From: G963708325 sp963708325
GTDB lineage: Bacteria; Actinomycetota; Thermoleophilia; Solirubrobacterales; 70-9
DNA length: 64,000 nucleotides
Assembly (NCBI GenBank): GCA_963708325.1
Contig: OY970203.1
Coordinates: 1,054,001-1,118,000 of the forward strand
Direction of reading: 5' to 3'
The notes beneath the pieces were generated by a model, which was not told where the DNA came from, ran no database searches, and saw only the letters and a program-made list of their open reading frames with translations. The translations under genes and the position numbers were made by a program. The first letter of the stretch is position 1. Each line of letters opens with the position of its first letter. This document shows, one piece after another, positions 51,972 through 61,483 of this stretch.

Positions 51972-52864
51972 AGGTCGCCTACTGGCCCGGCTGCGTCTCG
52001 CGCGGCTTCACGCCGGAGCTGCACGGCTCGATGGCCGTGGTCGCCGAGCGGCTGGGGATCGAGCTGGTGACGCTGGACCGCGCCAACTGCTGCGGCGCCG
52101 GGGTGATCGCCGAGCACAACCAGGAGCTGGTCGACACCCTCAACGCCCGTACCTTCGCGCTGGCCCAGCAGACCGGCCACGCGATGATGAACATCTGCTC
52201 GACCTGCCAGGGGGCGCAATCGGAGTGCCAGGAGCGGCTCGACGCCGACTCCGCCTATCGCGCCCACATCAACGAGGCGCTGGCCGACGAGGGCCTCGAG
52301 TACCGCAAGGATGCCGACGGCTTCACCAACAAGAACTTCCTCTGGCTGCTCGTGGAGGACTACGGCCTCGAGCGGCTTCGGGAGAAGGTGGTCAGACCGC
52401 TGTCGGGCCTGCGGGTCGGCCCGTTCTACGGCTGCTACGTGCTGCGCCCCAAGCACCGGCTCGGATACGACGAGCACCCGGAGCGCGACCTCTACCTCGA
52501 GCACCTGATCGAGGCCCTGGACGGCGAGGTGGTCGAATACGACGGCGCCCGCAAGTGCTGCGGCTTCCCGGTGATCACGATGAACCGCGACACCTCGCTG
52601 CGCCAGGCGGGCACCCACGTCGGCGACGCCCTCGACGCCGGCGCAGACTGCCTCGTCACCCCCTGCCCGCTCTGCCACCTCAACCTCGACATGCAGCAGC
52701 CGGAGGCGGCCAAGATCGTCAACCGCGACCTCGGGCTGGCAGTGCTCCATCTGCCCCAGCTCGTCGGCCTCGCCCTCGGGTTCACGCCGAAGGAGCTGGG
52801 GATGGGCAAGCACATCGCCCCGACCCGCTGGGTCGAGGACAGGCTGGCCCCGGTGCCGGCCTAG
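51968..52864 (+). CDS. sdhE: SdhE-type (HdrB-like, double CCG domain) succinate dehydrogenase subunit
   Basis: 298 aa, soluble. Two CCG domains: C9, C41-C42, C77, C80, and C156, C197-C198, C233, C236 (CCGAGV...CSTCQG and CCGFPV...CPLCHL). In heterodisulfide reductase HdrB these bind special iron-sulfur clusters. In class E succinate dehydrogenases SdhE replaces the membrane anchors SdhC/SdhD and passes electrons to quinone. Starts inside the sdhB stop (ATGA). No SdhF-like gene follows; the operon ends here. Confidence 0.9.
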   Translation: MKVAYWPGCVSRGFTPELHGSMAVVAERLGIELVTLDRANCCGAGVIAEHNQELVDTLNARTFALAQQTGHAMMNICSTCQGAQSECQERLDADSAYRAHINEALADEGLEYRKDADGFTNKNFLWLLVEDYGLERLREKVVRPLSGLRVGPFYGCYVLRPKHRLGYDEHPERDLYLEHLIEALDGEVVEYDGARKCCGFPVITMNRDTSLRQAGTHVGDALDAGADCLVTPCPLCHLNLDMQQPEAAKIVNRDLGLAVLHLPQLVGLALGFTPKELGMGKHIAPTRWVEDRLAPVPA

Positions 52865-52873
52865 GCGTCCGCG

Positions 52874-53917
52874 CTACTTGCGGATGTAGTCCGGCAGGGC
52901 GCCGTAGAACTCGTCGAGGTCGCTCGGCCCCGCCCACAGCAGCCAGGTCTTGATCCCGTTGGCATAGCCGGCCCGCACGCAGCTGGCGGCGCGACCGGGC
53001 ACGACGTCATGGGGCAGCGGGGTGCTGCCGGGGTTCTTGCTGAACGAGACCTCGATCGCCAGCTTCGAGACCGGCACACCGGCGACCCGGTACTGATGCT
53101 TGATCCGCCGCACGCGGTCCGCCACGCGGCTCGGCGAGAACTGGCACTCCTCCTGGAGCTGGATGATCTGCATGTCGATCCCGCTGCGCTTGTGCAGGCC
53201 GCCATAGTTCCAGGCGTTCGGGCCGCGGTGGCGCCAGCCGGTGACGACGACCCCGGAGCGCTTGCCGTAGGAGTCGATCGCGTTCACCCGCGTGCGGATC
53301 CGTCTCACGTTCGTGTTGTAGTCGCCGCTCCAGTAAGGAGCGGAGCGACCATAGGCGTAGCCCCACATCAGCCGCTCCCAGTCGGGCACCACTGCCCACA
53401 CGCGGGAGTCGCCGGCGAGACGGTAGGCGTTCTCCTGCGGGACGGCCTCGTCCGGGCGCACACCGGTCATCGAGATCACCCGGTTGCAGTCGAACATCTC
53501 GCCGGACAGCAGGCTGAGGTCCTTCAGGCGGGAGACCATGTCGTCGGCCCAGTTGGCCTGGTCGCCGCGGGCGCGGACGAGCACGAGGTCGCGGTCCTTG
53601 ACCGGGAACCGGGCCGGCGTGCCGGCGGCCTTGACGCCCATCTGCTCGACGTCGTAGGGCCTCTGGACGCGGTAGATCGCCGTGAAATGGCCGCTCCCGT
53701 TGAGGTTTTTCGAGGGCGGGTCGCATTGATGGGCGAGGCCGCGCGCGGGCGCGCTCGCCCAGCCGAGCAGGTTGCCGCTCGATGGGTCGGAGGCGCCGGC
53801 GTTGGCGCTCCCCGCACCGACGATCACTCCGAGCACGACGACCGCCGCGGTGCAGGCGAGCATCGCGCCGATCCGCCTTGGCAGCGTTGTCGAGATTCCG
53901 GCCATCACCAATCGCAT
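52874..53917 (-). CDS. Secreted protein of unknown function
   Basis: 347 aa. Signal peptide about 1-40 (hydrophobic core AMLACTAAVVVLGVIVGA, cleavage near ANA-G). The mature part has four or five Cys, and recurrent aromatic-rich strands (WAVVPDWERLMWGYAYG, WLLWAGPSDLDEFYG). The ending GIKTWLLWAG plus the IEVSFSKNPG segment are reminiscent of a TIM-barrel glycoside hydrolase-like fold, but I cannot name a family. Convergent with sdhE (9-bp gap). Confidence 0.65.
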   Translation of the reverse strand: MRLVMAGISTTLPRRIGAMLACTAAVVVLGVIVGAGSANAGASDPSSGNLLGWASAPARGLAHQCDPPSKNLNGSGHFTAIYRVQRPYDVEQMGVKAAGTPARFPVKDRDLVLVRARGDQANWADDMVSRLKDLSLLSGEMFDCNRVISMTGVRPDEAVPQENAYRLAGDSRVWAVVPDWERLMWGYAYGRSAPYWSGDYNTNVRRIRTRVNAIDSYGKRSGVVVTGWRHRGPNAWNYGGLHKRSGIDMQIIQLQEECQFSPSRVADRVRRIKHQYRVAGVPVSKLAIEVSFSKNPGSTPLPHDVVPGRAASCVRAGYANGIKTWLLWAGPSDLDEFYGALPDYIRK

Positions 53918-53999
53918 CGGTCATGGCGGGCTGACGTTCAGGTGACCCGGCCAGACTGGACAAACGTTCGACGCCTGAGCAGGCGACAGAGAGGCGGCC

Positions 54000-54128
54000 T
54001 CAGGCCGCCGCCGCGGAGCCGTTGGCGGAGACCACGAGGGTGTTCTCCGGCGCAGGCCGCAGGATCACGACCTCGGCGGGCGCCTGCTCGAGCAGCCAGA
54101 CGAGATCGGGCGTTTGCGGGCGCCTCAT
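54000..54128 (-). CDS. Possible 42-aa peptide coupled to the antiporter gene
   Basis: The ATG overlaps the antiporter stop as ATGA. The peptide reads MRRPQTPDLVWLLEQAPAEV at its N-terminus and ends in an Ala run. Soluble, no known domain. The overlap is the main support; it could also be chance. Confidence 0.35.
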   Translation of the reverse strand: MRRPQTPDLVWLLEQAPAEVVILRPAPENTLVVSANGSAAAA

Positions 54129-55312
54129 TCTCGGACGCGCCGCTCGATCAGACGCGCTCCCAGCGTGTCGGTCAGACCATGGGCGGCAATCGAGGCCAGG
54201 ATCACGAACGCCGCCACGTCGAACACGGTGGAGCGCTGCACCACGTCGGACTTCAGCACGAACAGGGCAAACAGCATCGAGGCGACTCCCTTCGGGCCGA
54301 ACCAGGCGATGAACAGCTTCTGCGGCCCTGGCAGCCGCTGGCGCAGGAAGGCGACGAATATCGCCAGTGGCCGCGCGACGAGCAGTGCGAACAGCACGAA
54401 CAGCACGAGGCGCCAGATGTCGCCGTGGTATCCGGTGGCGACGATGAGCGCGCCGAAGACGAAGAACGTCAGCACCTGAAAGATCGCGCTGACGTTGTCG
54501 GCGAAAGCCGTGAACGCGTCCGGGATCTCGTGTTCTGCCGCGCCCATGACGATGCCGGCAACAAATGCCGCGATCAGCCCGTTGCCGATCGTCACGTCGG
54601 CGAGCCCGAACGCCGCAAGGCCGAACCCGACCGCGTAGATCCCCTCGTAGCGTGCCGTTATCCCGCCCCCGGGGAGATGATGGTGGAGGCGGCCGCCGAC
54701 GTAGCCGACGGCGATCCCCACCAGGGCTCCGAACGCCGCCTCGCCCAGCAGCCTTGCCGCCTGGCTGCCCGCGTCCCCTCCCGGCGCCGCGAGGACGAGG
54801 AAAAAAAGCACGAAGGGCAGGGCCAGGCCGTCGTTGAGCCCCGACTCGAGGTTGAGCACGTGCCGCACCGTCGGTGGCACGCGCTGGGAGGTCACCACGG
54901 TCGAGGTGACCACCGGGTCGGTCGGCGTGAGCACGGCGGCGAGCAGAAATGCCTCGGCCCAGCCGAGATCGCCGAACAGCGCCTTGGCGGCGAGCGCGAG
55001 GAGGCCGAGCGTGATCGGCATCGCCAGCACGATCGCGCGCGTCACGGGACCCCAGTGCACCCGCAGCAGCTCGCGCTCGACGAACAGCCCGTCGGAGAAC
55101 AGGGTGAGGACCAGCGCCAGCTCGACCAGGTGGACTATCGCCTGGTCGTCGGCGTTCACGCTGACGACGTCGAGCTCCGCGAGCGCGATCCCCAGCGCCA
55201 CGGAAAGGATCGAGATCGACAGCACCGTGCCCCGCATCAGGCCGGATAGAGCGGCGGCCGCCGCCAGCAGCGCTCCGAAGAGAAGAAGCGCTTCGCCGAA
55301 GCCGATGTCCAT
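54125..55312 (-). CDS. CPA1-family Na+(K+)/H+ antiporter
   Basis: 395 aa with about 12 membrane helices. The ion-binding Asp lies in LTPTDPVVTSTVV near 128-140, followed by ESGLNDG near 155 (CPA1 motifs), and an Arg/Lys-bearing helix segment GPKGVASMLFAL near 345. It has no C-terminal RCK or CNMP domain. Exchanges monovalent cations for protons at the cytoplasmic membrane. A TATAAG hexamer lies 5-6 nt before the ATG. Confidence 0.92.
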   Translation of the reverse strand: MDIGFGEALLLFGALLAAAAALSGLMRGTVLSISILSVALGIALAELDVVSVNADDQAIVHLVELALVLTLFSDGLFVERELLRVHWGPVTRAIVLAMPITLGLLALAAKALFGDLGWAEAFLLAAVLTPTDPVVTSTVVTSQRVPPTVRHVLNLESGLNDGLALPFVLFFLVLAAPGGDAGSQAARLLGEAAFGALVGIAVGYVGGRLHHHLPGGGITARYEGIYAVGFGLAAFGLADVTIGNGLIAAFVAGIVMGAAEHEIPDAFTAFADNVSAIFQVLTFFVFGALIVATGYHGDIWRLVLFVLFALLVARPLAIFVAFLRQRLPGPQKLFIAWFGPKGVASMLFALFVLKSDVVQRSTVFDVAAFVILASIAAHGLTDTLGARLIERRVRE

Positions 55313-55338
55313 GCCTTCTTATACGCGCTCGTGGCGAG

Positions 55339-57741
55339 CTACTCGGTGACCCGGTACCAGTCGATCCAGTGCTTGCACGCCTGGCTCAGCGGGATCAGCT
55401 GCTCCTTGCCGACCGGGAATGCCGAGATCGCGTTCAGGTGGGGGTTGGTCTTGGCGCCGAGCAGGCGGCCGACCCGGGGCGGCTCCTCGACGCGGGCCGT
55501 GAAGGTGGTCACGCCGCCGTCGCTGTGCAGCGTGCCGACCGGCCAGTAGGGGCCGTTTCGGTCAAGCACCGGCGGCAGCGTGGTGTCGATGTTCCCCGCC
55601 GTGAAGTGGATCGGCTGCGGGCTCTCGTACTGAAGCGAGATGTCCCAGTCGCCGGCGGGAAGCTCGAGCTTCTGCTCGACCGGCTGGTCATCCGGCGGGC
55701 TCGTGTACGGGTACCACTCGGTGCGAAGGCCGGTGAACGGTCGCTGCGGCAGCACCGAGGCGATCCCGGCCTGCTGGCTGAGCGAGCGGCCCTCGGGCGT
55801 GGAGCAGTCGAGGTTGTCGGCCGGTGCCGCGCGCTCCACCAGGGTCTCGCGCGCCGGGGTCTCGCCCTCGCGCTTCCAGAGCTTGAATGCGGGGGTCTCC
55901 TTGACCAGCTTGAAGTTCGAAGGGGGCTGGGAGCCGTGCAGCGTGTTGGTGGTGACGACGTAGGCGAACTGGTTCAGCGTCTCCGAGGTGATCGAGTCGA
56001 AGTCGAGCGCCGGGAAGGGCTGCGCCGACGACTTCGCCAGGCGGGTCGGGACGTTGCGGGCGTCGCGGTTGGACTCGACCTCGGTCTTCACCGGCGTCGA
56101 GATCTTCGCCCCGCGCAGCTCCCAGGCGATGAAGTCGTCGCGGCCGAGCCAGAGCACCCGCTTGCCCTCGACCATCGGCCGCAGCTCGGCGAGCTGGTTG
56201 ATGTGGTTGTCGGTGCCGACCCGCGCGTCGCGAAGCACGAGGAAGGTCGACCAGGCCGCGCCCAGCACCATCACCACGGCGAGCGCGTAGCGGGCGACGA
56301 CGGAGCCCAGGCCCTCGGGCAGCGCCGGCGACTCCGGCACCGGCTGGGCCGAGACCGGGGCGGGCCCCGCCGCGACGCGACGGCGACGCGGGCGTCGCGG
56401 CAGCGGCTGCAACAGCGCGCGCAGGGCGATCAGCATCACCAGCGGCGCGGCGATCTCGAGGGCCTTGGCCGAGGTGTACGGGGTTCCGAACAGCTTCGCG
56501 GCGACGTAGATCCCGGCGGCGACGACGAGCGCCGCGGGAACGGCGAGCTCGCCGCGCCGCGCCCACCAGTAGAGGCCGTACGCGAGCGCGGCGGCCGCGA
56601 GGGCGCTGAGGAACCCGGCGATGTAGAGGTCGGTGGGGACGATCCGGAAATCGCCCGAGAACCAGATCCCGAGCGCCTCGTAGACCTTGATCGGGCCGTA
56701 GAGGTTGCCCAGCCCCGGCCCGTGGGGAGCGAACGTCGTGAAGCTCGAGAACTTGAGGATCCGGCTCCACTCCGGCGCCGTGATCACCAGCAGGAAGGCG
56801 GCGGCGCCGACCACCCCCGGGATCACGTCGCGGACCTCGTCGACGACGTTGGCGATCAGGCCGCCGCCGGCGATCACCGCCTTCACCAGGCCCCACAGCG
56901 CCAGCGCCCCGAGCAGCCAGAACAGGCCGGGGAAGCCGTAGGTGTAGGTGGCGCCCGCGGCGAGGACTCCGAGCGGCACGGCGCCGATCACCAGGGGCGC
57001 GTCCGGCGGGTCCTCCGCGAGCTCGCGCGCCAGGATCGAGAGGTAGACCACGAAGGCGATCAGGAAGAGGTTCTCCATCGTCTCCTTGAACAGCCCCTGG
57101 GCCAGGTAGGAGGCCGCCATGTAGGGGAGGGCGACGAGGATCGCCGCGATGATGCGCCGGACGGCGGGCAGGTCGCGGAGCACGGAGAGCGCGGCGAAGG
57201 CCGTCAGCACCGGGATCGCCAGGGTGAGCCCGCTGAAGGCGTTGACGAGGCTCGTGTTCAGTCCCTCCCCCAGGCTGGCCACGAGCGCATGCGGGCCGAG
57301 CGGGTAGCCGGCGTTGTAGAGCATCGGCATCTCGCCGCTGCGCGAGTTCAGCCAGTCGGCGAGGAACAGGTGCGAGGCCATGTCGTTCTGGACGCTCACG
57401 CCGAGGATCCCCGTGCGGCCCGTGTCGATGAACGGGAGCGACGCGACGAGCAGCGTGATCGCGGAGACGAGCAGGAGCTGCGGCAGGGCGGCGGCGAGCC
57501 CGGCGCTGCGACCGCGGGCGTAGACGATCGCCGCCAGCGTGGTCAGCGCCAGGATCACGAAGGTTGTGCTTCCGTGCCCCGGCAGCCGGATCAAGAAGCC
57601 GGCGGCGGCGGTCAGCGCGGCGAGTCCGACCGCGCCGGAAAGCCACGAGAAGCGGCGCCAGCCGCACAGCGCCAGGATCGCTTGGCCGACCACGAGGGAG
57701 GCGAAGCAGATGAACAGGGTTGAGGCGTAGGTGCCGGTCAC
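55339..57741 (-). CDS. Large multi-spanning membrane protein, GT-C glycosyltransferase-like
   Basis: 800 aa. About 12 hydrophobic helices in residues 1-500, then a soluble, probably extracellular, domain (about 520-800). An early loop NDMASHLFLADWL near 118-130 has an acidic/His pattern like the first loop of GT-C glycosyltransferases, and a KxETMENLF-type segment follows helix 5. This resembles bacterial mannosyl/arabinosyltransferase-like proteins, but the family is not clear. The C-terminal domain is beta-rich (WDISLQYESPQPIHF). GTG start. Confidence 0.65.
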   Translation of the reverse strand: MTGTYASTLFICFASLVVGQAILALCGWRRFSWLSGAVGLAALTAAAGFLIRLPGHGSTTFVILALTTLAAIVYARGRSAGLAAALPQLLLVSAITLLVASLPFIDTGRTGILGVSVQNDMASHLFLADWLNSRSGEMPMLYNAGYPLGPHALVASLGEGLNTSLVNAFSGLTLAIPVLTAFAALSVLRDLPAVRRIIAAILVALPYMAASYLAQGLFKETMENLFLIAFVVYLSILARELAEDPPDAPLVIGAVPLGVLAAGATYTYGFPGLFWLLGALALWGLVKAVIAGGGLIANVVDEVRDVIPGVVGAAAFLLVITAPEWSRILKFSSFTTFAPHGPGLGNLYGPIKVYEALGIWFSGDFRIVPTDLYIAGFLSALAAAALAYGLYWWARRGELAVPAALVVAAGIYVAAKLFGTPYTSAKALEIAAPLVMLIALRALLQPLPRRPRRRRVAAGPAPVSAQPVPESPALPEGLGSVVARYALAVVMVLGAAWSTFLVLRDARVGTDNHINQLAELRPMVEGKRVLWLGRDDFIAWELRGAKISTPVKTEVESNRDARNVPTRLAKSSAQPFPALDFDSITSETLNQFAYVVTTNTLHGSQPPSNFKLVKETPAFKLWKREGETPARETLVERAAPADNLDCSTPEGRSLSQQAGIASVLPQRPFTGLRTEWYPYTSPPDDQPVEQKLELPAGDWDISLQYESPQPIHFTAGNIDTTLPPVLDRNGPYWPVGTLHSDGGVTTFTARVEEPPRVGRLLGAKTNPHLNAISAFPVGKEQLIPLSQACKHWIDWYRVTE

Positions 57742-57886
57742 GGAGGCGGATATCGCTCAGGGCCCCCGTCCCTGCGGAAACCCTGCGCCCCCGGGGCCGA
57801 GCCGGCCCGCGGGCGAATGCAAGCGGCGGCATCCTAGACGATTGGCGTCGAGCCGCTACGCCTCAAGCGCGGCTCAACCGGCGTGG

Positions 57887-60800
57887 CTAGTGCACGATCT
57901 TGAACCTCTTGCGCGCCGCCGACTGGTCGGCGTTGCCGGCCTTGTCGGTCGCCTTCACCTTGAACAGATGGGCGCCGAAGGCGAGGGTGGCGTAGGTCTT
58001 CGGCGACTTGCAGCTGGTGAACGGCCGCTGGTCGAGCTTGCAGCGGAACGTGTCGCCGGCGGGCTCGTCGGAGGTGAACCTGAACGTCGGTGTGCGGTCG
58101 CGCGTGGTCTTCCCGGGCGCCGACGTCATGATCGTCTCCGGCGGGTCGCCGTCCGTCTGCTTGACCGCCGAAAGCTCGGATGTGTCGCCGAGCGCGTCGG
58201 TGCGGCTCGCGACGACGCGCTGGCCGTTGGTGAGCGGGAGCGTCAGGAAAGTGTTCTGCTGGTCGTAGTTGAGCTGCCACACGCCCGATCCGTTCGCAGT
58301 CACCTGGCCGAGGAAGGGTGTGAACGTCGGGCCGGCGACCTGAAGCTCGCCGGGAGAGGCGGAACTCTTGGCGAAGACGCGGACCGTCGTTCCCGGCGTG
58401 GCCGAGCCGCGGACGAAGCTCGGGGCGGCGAGGCTGATCGCCGGCGCCGGCGCGCCCGAGTTGACGCTGAGCGAGTTGCCGGGGCCGTCGGCGCCGAGGT
58501 CGATGAACTGTCCCCCGTTGCCGGTGCCGCGGTTTCGCAGGATCTGGTTCCGCGTGGCGTCGGCGGAGGTGACCTCGACCGCGTCGCCACCGTTGAACGA
58601 GATCCTGTTCTCCTCGAAGGTGTCGTTGCCGCCGATCCGGTTGCGGTCGGCGTCGCCGGCGATGCGGAGGCCGGGACCCTGGTTGCCGACACCTGTGGTC
58701 TCGTTCGAGAGCGTGCCGACGTAGTTCCAGGTGACCACGTTCTGGTCGCCGCCTTGGTCGCCGCCGTCAGCGTCGGCGGCCGGGCCAAGCGGATCCCTGA
58801 TCAGGATCCCCGCCGCGGGCCCGGTCGGACAGCCGGTCGGGGTGTCGGTCGCATTGGCGACCACGTTCGCGGCGCTGCCGTCGGTGCCGCCGATCGTGTT
58901 GCCTGTTCCCTGCACCTCGATCGCGGCGCAACGGATCGGCCGGGCGGCGTTGGTGGTGCTGAGCCCGAAGGTGTTGCCGAGGACCTGCGCGTTCTGGCCG
59001 CGCAGCCGCAGGCCGACGTCGGGGAAGTTCCCGCCCGAGCCGGCGACGCGGTTGCCGCGGAAGACGAGTGGACCGCCGGCCGGGCTGATCAGGTCGGCCG
59101 CGGCGCTGCTGTCGGGTACGGCGGTCGTGCCGTCGGAGCCGAGACCGAGGAAGTTGCTCTCGACGTTCAGGCCGGTTGCGCCGGCGCTGCTGATCCCGGC
59201 GGCCTGGTTTCCGCCGATGTAGTTGCGCTCGGCGGCGGCCGGGCCGGCTGCCACGCCGATGTAGGCGTCGCTCGCCTGTCCGACCCGTATCCCATTCTGA
59301 GCGTTGCCCAGATCGGCGGTGCCGTTCTTGTCCAGGCCGATGAAGTTGGACTGGATGAGGGCGCCGGCCGGACTCTCCCCGCCGCCCTCTCCCTGGAGGT
59401 CGATCCCGTTGCCGGGCTGCGCGTTCGAGATCACGTTGCAGGCTCCGTCGCAGACCGTCGTGGCGGCCTCGCCGGAGGTCAACGTGCCGCCGATCCTCGT
59501 GTTGGACGGGGTGTCGGTGCCGTTGCCGACGACCTCGATGTCGTCGCCGTTGCCCGCCGCCGGGGTCGTCCCATCAGGCATCGTGCCGAAGTAATTGCCC
59601 CTGATCGCCGTGGTGTCCGCGTCGGCGAACACCTGAATTCCCTGGTCGCTGTTGTCGGCGAAGACGTTTCGGTCCGCGGCGGTCGTGCCGCCGATCGTGG
59701 CGGCGTTTCCGACCACGCTGATGCCGATCTCGTTCGGCTCCTGCGTCGTCCCGTTCAGCTTCAGGCCGAACCACGAGCTGCGGACGTTGAGTCCGTTGTT
59801 CCCGGACCCGTAGAAGATCCCCTGGTTCAGGTTCGTGAAGGCGATCCCGGCGACGTCGACGTTCTCCGTGGTCACACCGATGCCGTTGAAGCTCGGGACA
59901 CCGGCGTTCGCACGCAGGCCCACGCAGGGCTGGATCGAGGCGGGGGCGGCGCTGCAGCCGTCCACCACGGCGGCCTGACTGAGGGTGGGCAGGCTGGAGT
60001 CGATCCCGATCGTCGGCGCCGAGCCCAGGGCGGCCACCCCGGTGTCGAATCCGACCGTGTCGCGGCCGGTCGTGGCGTTCGCCTGGGCGATCGCCGCACG
60101 CAGCGTGCACTGGTCCCCGCCGTTGAAGCCGTCCTGGTCGCAGCGGTTGTCGCTGGTGTCGGCGTCGGGGATGTCCTGGCTGTCGTTGACGTTGAAGAGC
60201 TGCGCGGCGTCGAGCCGGGCGACCGCGAAGTCGTTGCCGGTGGCGCCGCCTGGGGCTTGACCGGCGAGGACGATCCGGTTCTGCGCGTCAACCGCCATCC
60301 CGTTGGCGAGGTCCTGCGCGTTCCCGCTCGCGATCGGCACCGTCGCCTTGCCATCGCCCGAGAAGGTCGTGTCGAGCTTTCCGTCGGCGATCGCGTAGCG
60401 GGCGGCGGCGAAGTCCGTCCCGCCGGCCCCACCGTCCGCGTAGCCGCCGGCGACGATCGTCATTCCGGGACCGCTGTTGGGGCCGCCGCTTCGCTCGATC
60501 GCCACTCCGGTGGCAAGGTCAAGGCCGCTCGCGACAGACATCTCGGTCGCAAACTTCCCGTTTCCCGAGCCGCCGTCGCCATCGAACGTCGTGTCGAGGC
60601 TGCCGTCGGTGTCGCTGTAGCGCGCGAGCGCGAAGTCGAGGTCGCCGCCGGTCGCGGTGTATCCGGCGACGACGATCTTGTTGTCGGGCTGGATCGCGAC
60701 GGCGTTCGCGGCCTCGTCGCTGCCGAAGTCGGTGGCGAACTTGCCGTTGCCGCTTCCGGGCCCGTCGAACGCGGGGTCGAGGCTGCCGTCGGAGACGTTG

Positions 60801-61483
60801 TAGCGGGCGAGCGCGAAGTCCGTGTCGGTACCGTTCAAGGTCTCGCCCGCCGCAACGATCTGGTTGCTGACGCTGTTGATCGCGATGTCGTAGAGGGTGT
60901 CGATGTCGCCGAAATCGGTGCTGAACCTGCCGTCCCCGCTACCGCCGGGTCCATCGAAGCTCGGGTCCAGCGCGCCGTTGCCGCCGCCGTAGCGGGCCAG
61001 CGAGAAATCCCCGTTGCTGGATCCGGCGACGACGATCTGGCCGTCACTCTGGATCGCCACCGCGTGCGGCGAGTCATCGCCGATCCCGCTGGCGATCGCG
61101 GTGGTGGCGATCCCGTCGCCGTCGAAGCCGGTGTCGAGGGTCCCGTCGGTGTTGAGGCGAATCACCCCGAAGTCGTATCCGGTGCCTGGTATCCCCATGA
61201 AGGCGCGGCCGGCGACGACGATCTTCTGGTCGTCCTGGATCGCGACGGCGTCGGCGATGTCCTGGTTCGAGCCCGGCCCGATCGGCACGGTCACGATCCC
61301 GTCGCCGCCGAAGGTCGTGTCGAGGGTGCCGTCCTCGTTGTAGCGGGCGACGGCGAAGTCATAGTTCGCGCCGGCGCCGGGATCAGTGTCGGTGGCTCCG
61401 ACGACGACGGCCTTGCCGACGTTGGTCACCGCGACCGCATTGCCCAGGTCGTCGCTCGACCCCGACCCGATCGGCGTCGTCAC
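57887..61483 (-). CDS. Secreted multidomain protein: delta-60 (DUF5122) beta-propeller, CSLREA and beta-helix, C-terminal Ig-like
   Basis: 1198 aa from GTG 61483. Residues about 1-440 carry seven repeats ending DGTLDTTFGGDG or similar, each preceded by KIVVAG-like and DFAVARY motifs: DUF5122 (delta-60), a propeller. Then CTLRAAIAQANA (a CSLREA-type motif) near 465 and a right-handed beta-helix with IGG, NYFG and NFIGL repeats to about 1010. The last 100 residues look Ig-like with two Cys. The frame stays open upstream and encodes a signal peptide ending SPAWA-A (about 61525-61590), followed by DLDPSFG, half of a first blade. So the real start lies upstream, but no ATG, GTG or TTG is in that frame. 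Confidence 0.85.
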   Translation of the reverse strand: MTTPIGSGSSDDLGNAVAVTNVGKAVVVGATDTDPGAGANYDFAVARYNEDGTLDTTFGGDGIVTVPIGPGSNQDIADAVAIQDDQKIVVAGRAFMGIPGTGYDFGVIRLNTDGTLDTGFDGDGIATTAIASGIGDDSPHAVAIQSDGQIVVAGSSNGDFSLARYGGGNGALDPSFDGPGGSGDGRFSTDFGDIDTLYDIAINSVSNQIVAAGETLNGTDTDFALARYNVSDGSLDPAFDGPGSGNGKFATDFGSDEAANAVAIQPDNKIVVAGYTATGGDLDFALARYSDTDGSLDTTFDGDGGSGNGKFATEMSVASGLDLATGVAIERSGGPNSGPGMTIVAGGYADGGAGGTDFAAARYAIADGKLDTTFSGDGKATVPIASGNAQDLANGMAVDAQNRIVLAGQAPGGATGNDFAVARLDAAQLFNVNDSQDIPDADTSDNRCDQDGFNGGDQCTLRAAIAQANATTGRDTVGFDTGVAALGSAPTIGIDSSLPTLSQAAVVDGCSAAPASIQPCVGLRANAGVPSFNGIGVTTENVDVAGIAFTNLNQGIFYGSGNNGLNVRSSWFGLKLNGTTQEPNEIGISVVGNAATIGGTTAADRNVFADNSDQGIQVFADADTTAIRGNYFGTMPDGTTPAAGNGDDIEVVGNGTDTPSNTRIGGTLTSGEAATTVCDGACNVISNAQPGNGIDLQGEGGGESPAGALIQSNFIGLDKNGTADLGNAQNGIRVGQASDAYIGVAAGPAAAERNYIGGNQAAGISSAGATGLNVESNFLGLGSDGTTAVPDSSAAADLISPAGGPLVFRGNRVAGSGGNFPDVGLRLRGQNAQVLGNTFGLSTTNAARPIRCAAIEVQGTGNTIGGTDGSAANVVANATDTPTGCPTGPAAGILIRDPLGPAADADGGDQGGDQNVVTWNYVGTLSNETTGVGNQGPGLRIAGDADRNRIGGNDTFEENRISFNGGDAVEVTSADATRNQILRNRGTGNGGQFIDLGADGPGNSLSVNSGAPAPAISLAAPSFVRGSATPGTTVRVFAKSSASPGELQVAGPTFTPFLGQVTANGSGVWQLNYDQQNTFLTLPLTNGQRVVASRTDALGDTSELSAVKQTDGDPPETIMTSAPGKTTRDRTPTFRFTSDEPAGDTFRCKLDQRPFTSCKSPKTYATLAFGAHLFKVKATDKAGNADQSAARKRFKIVH

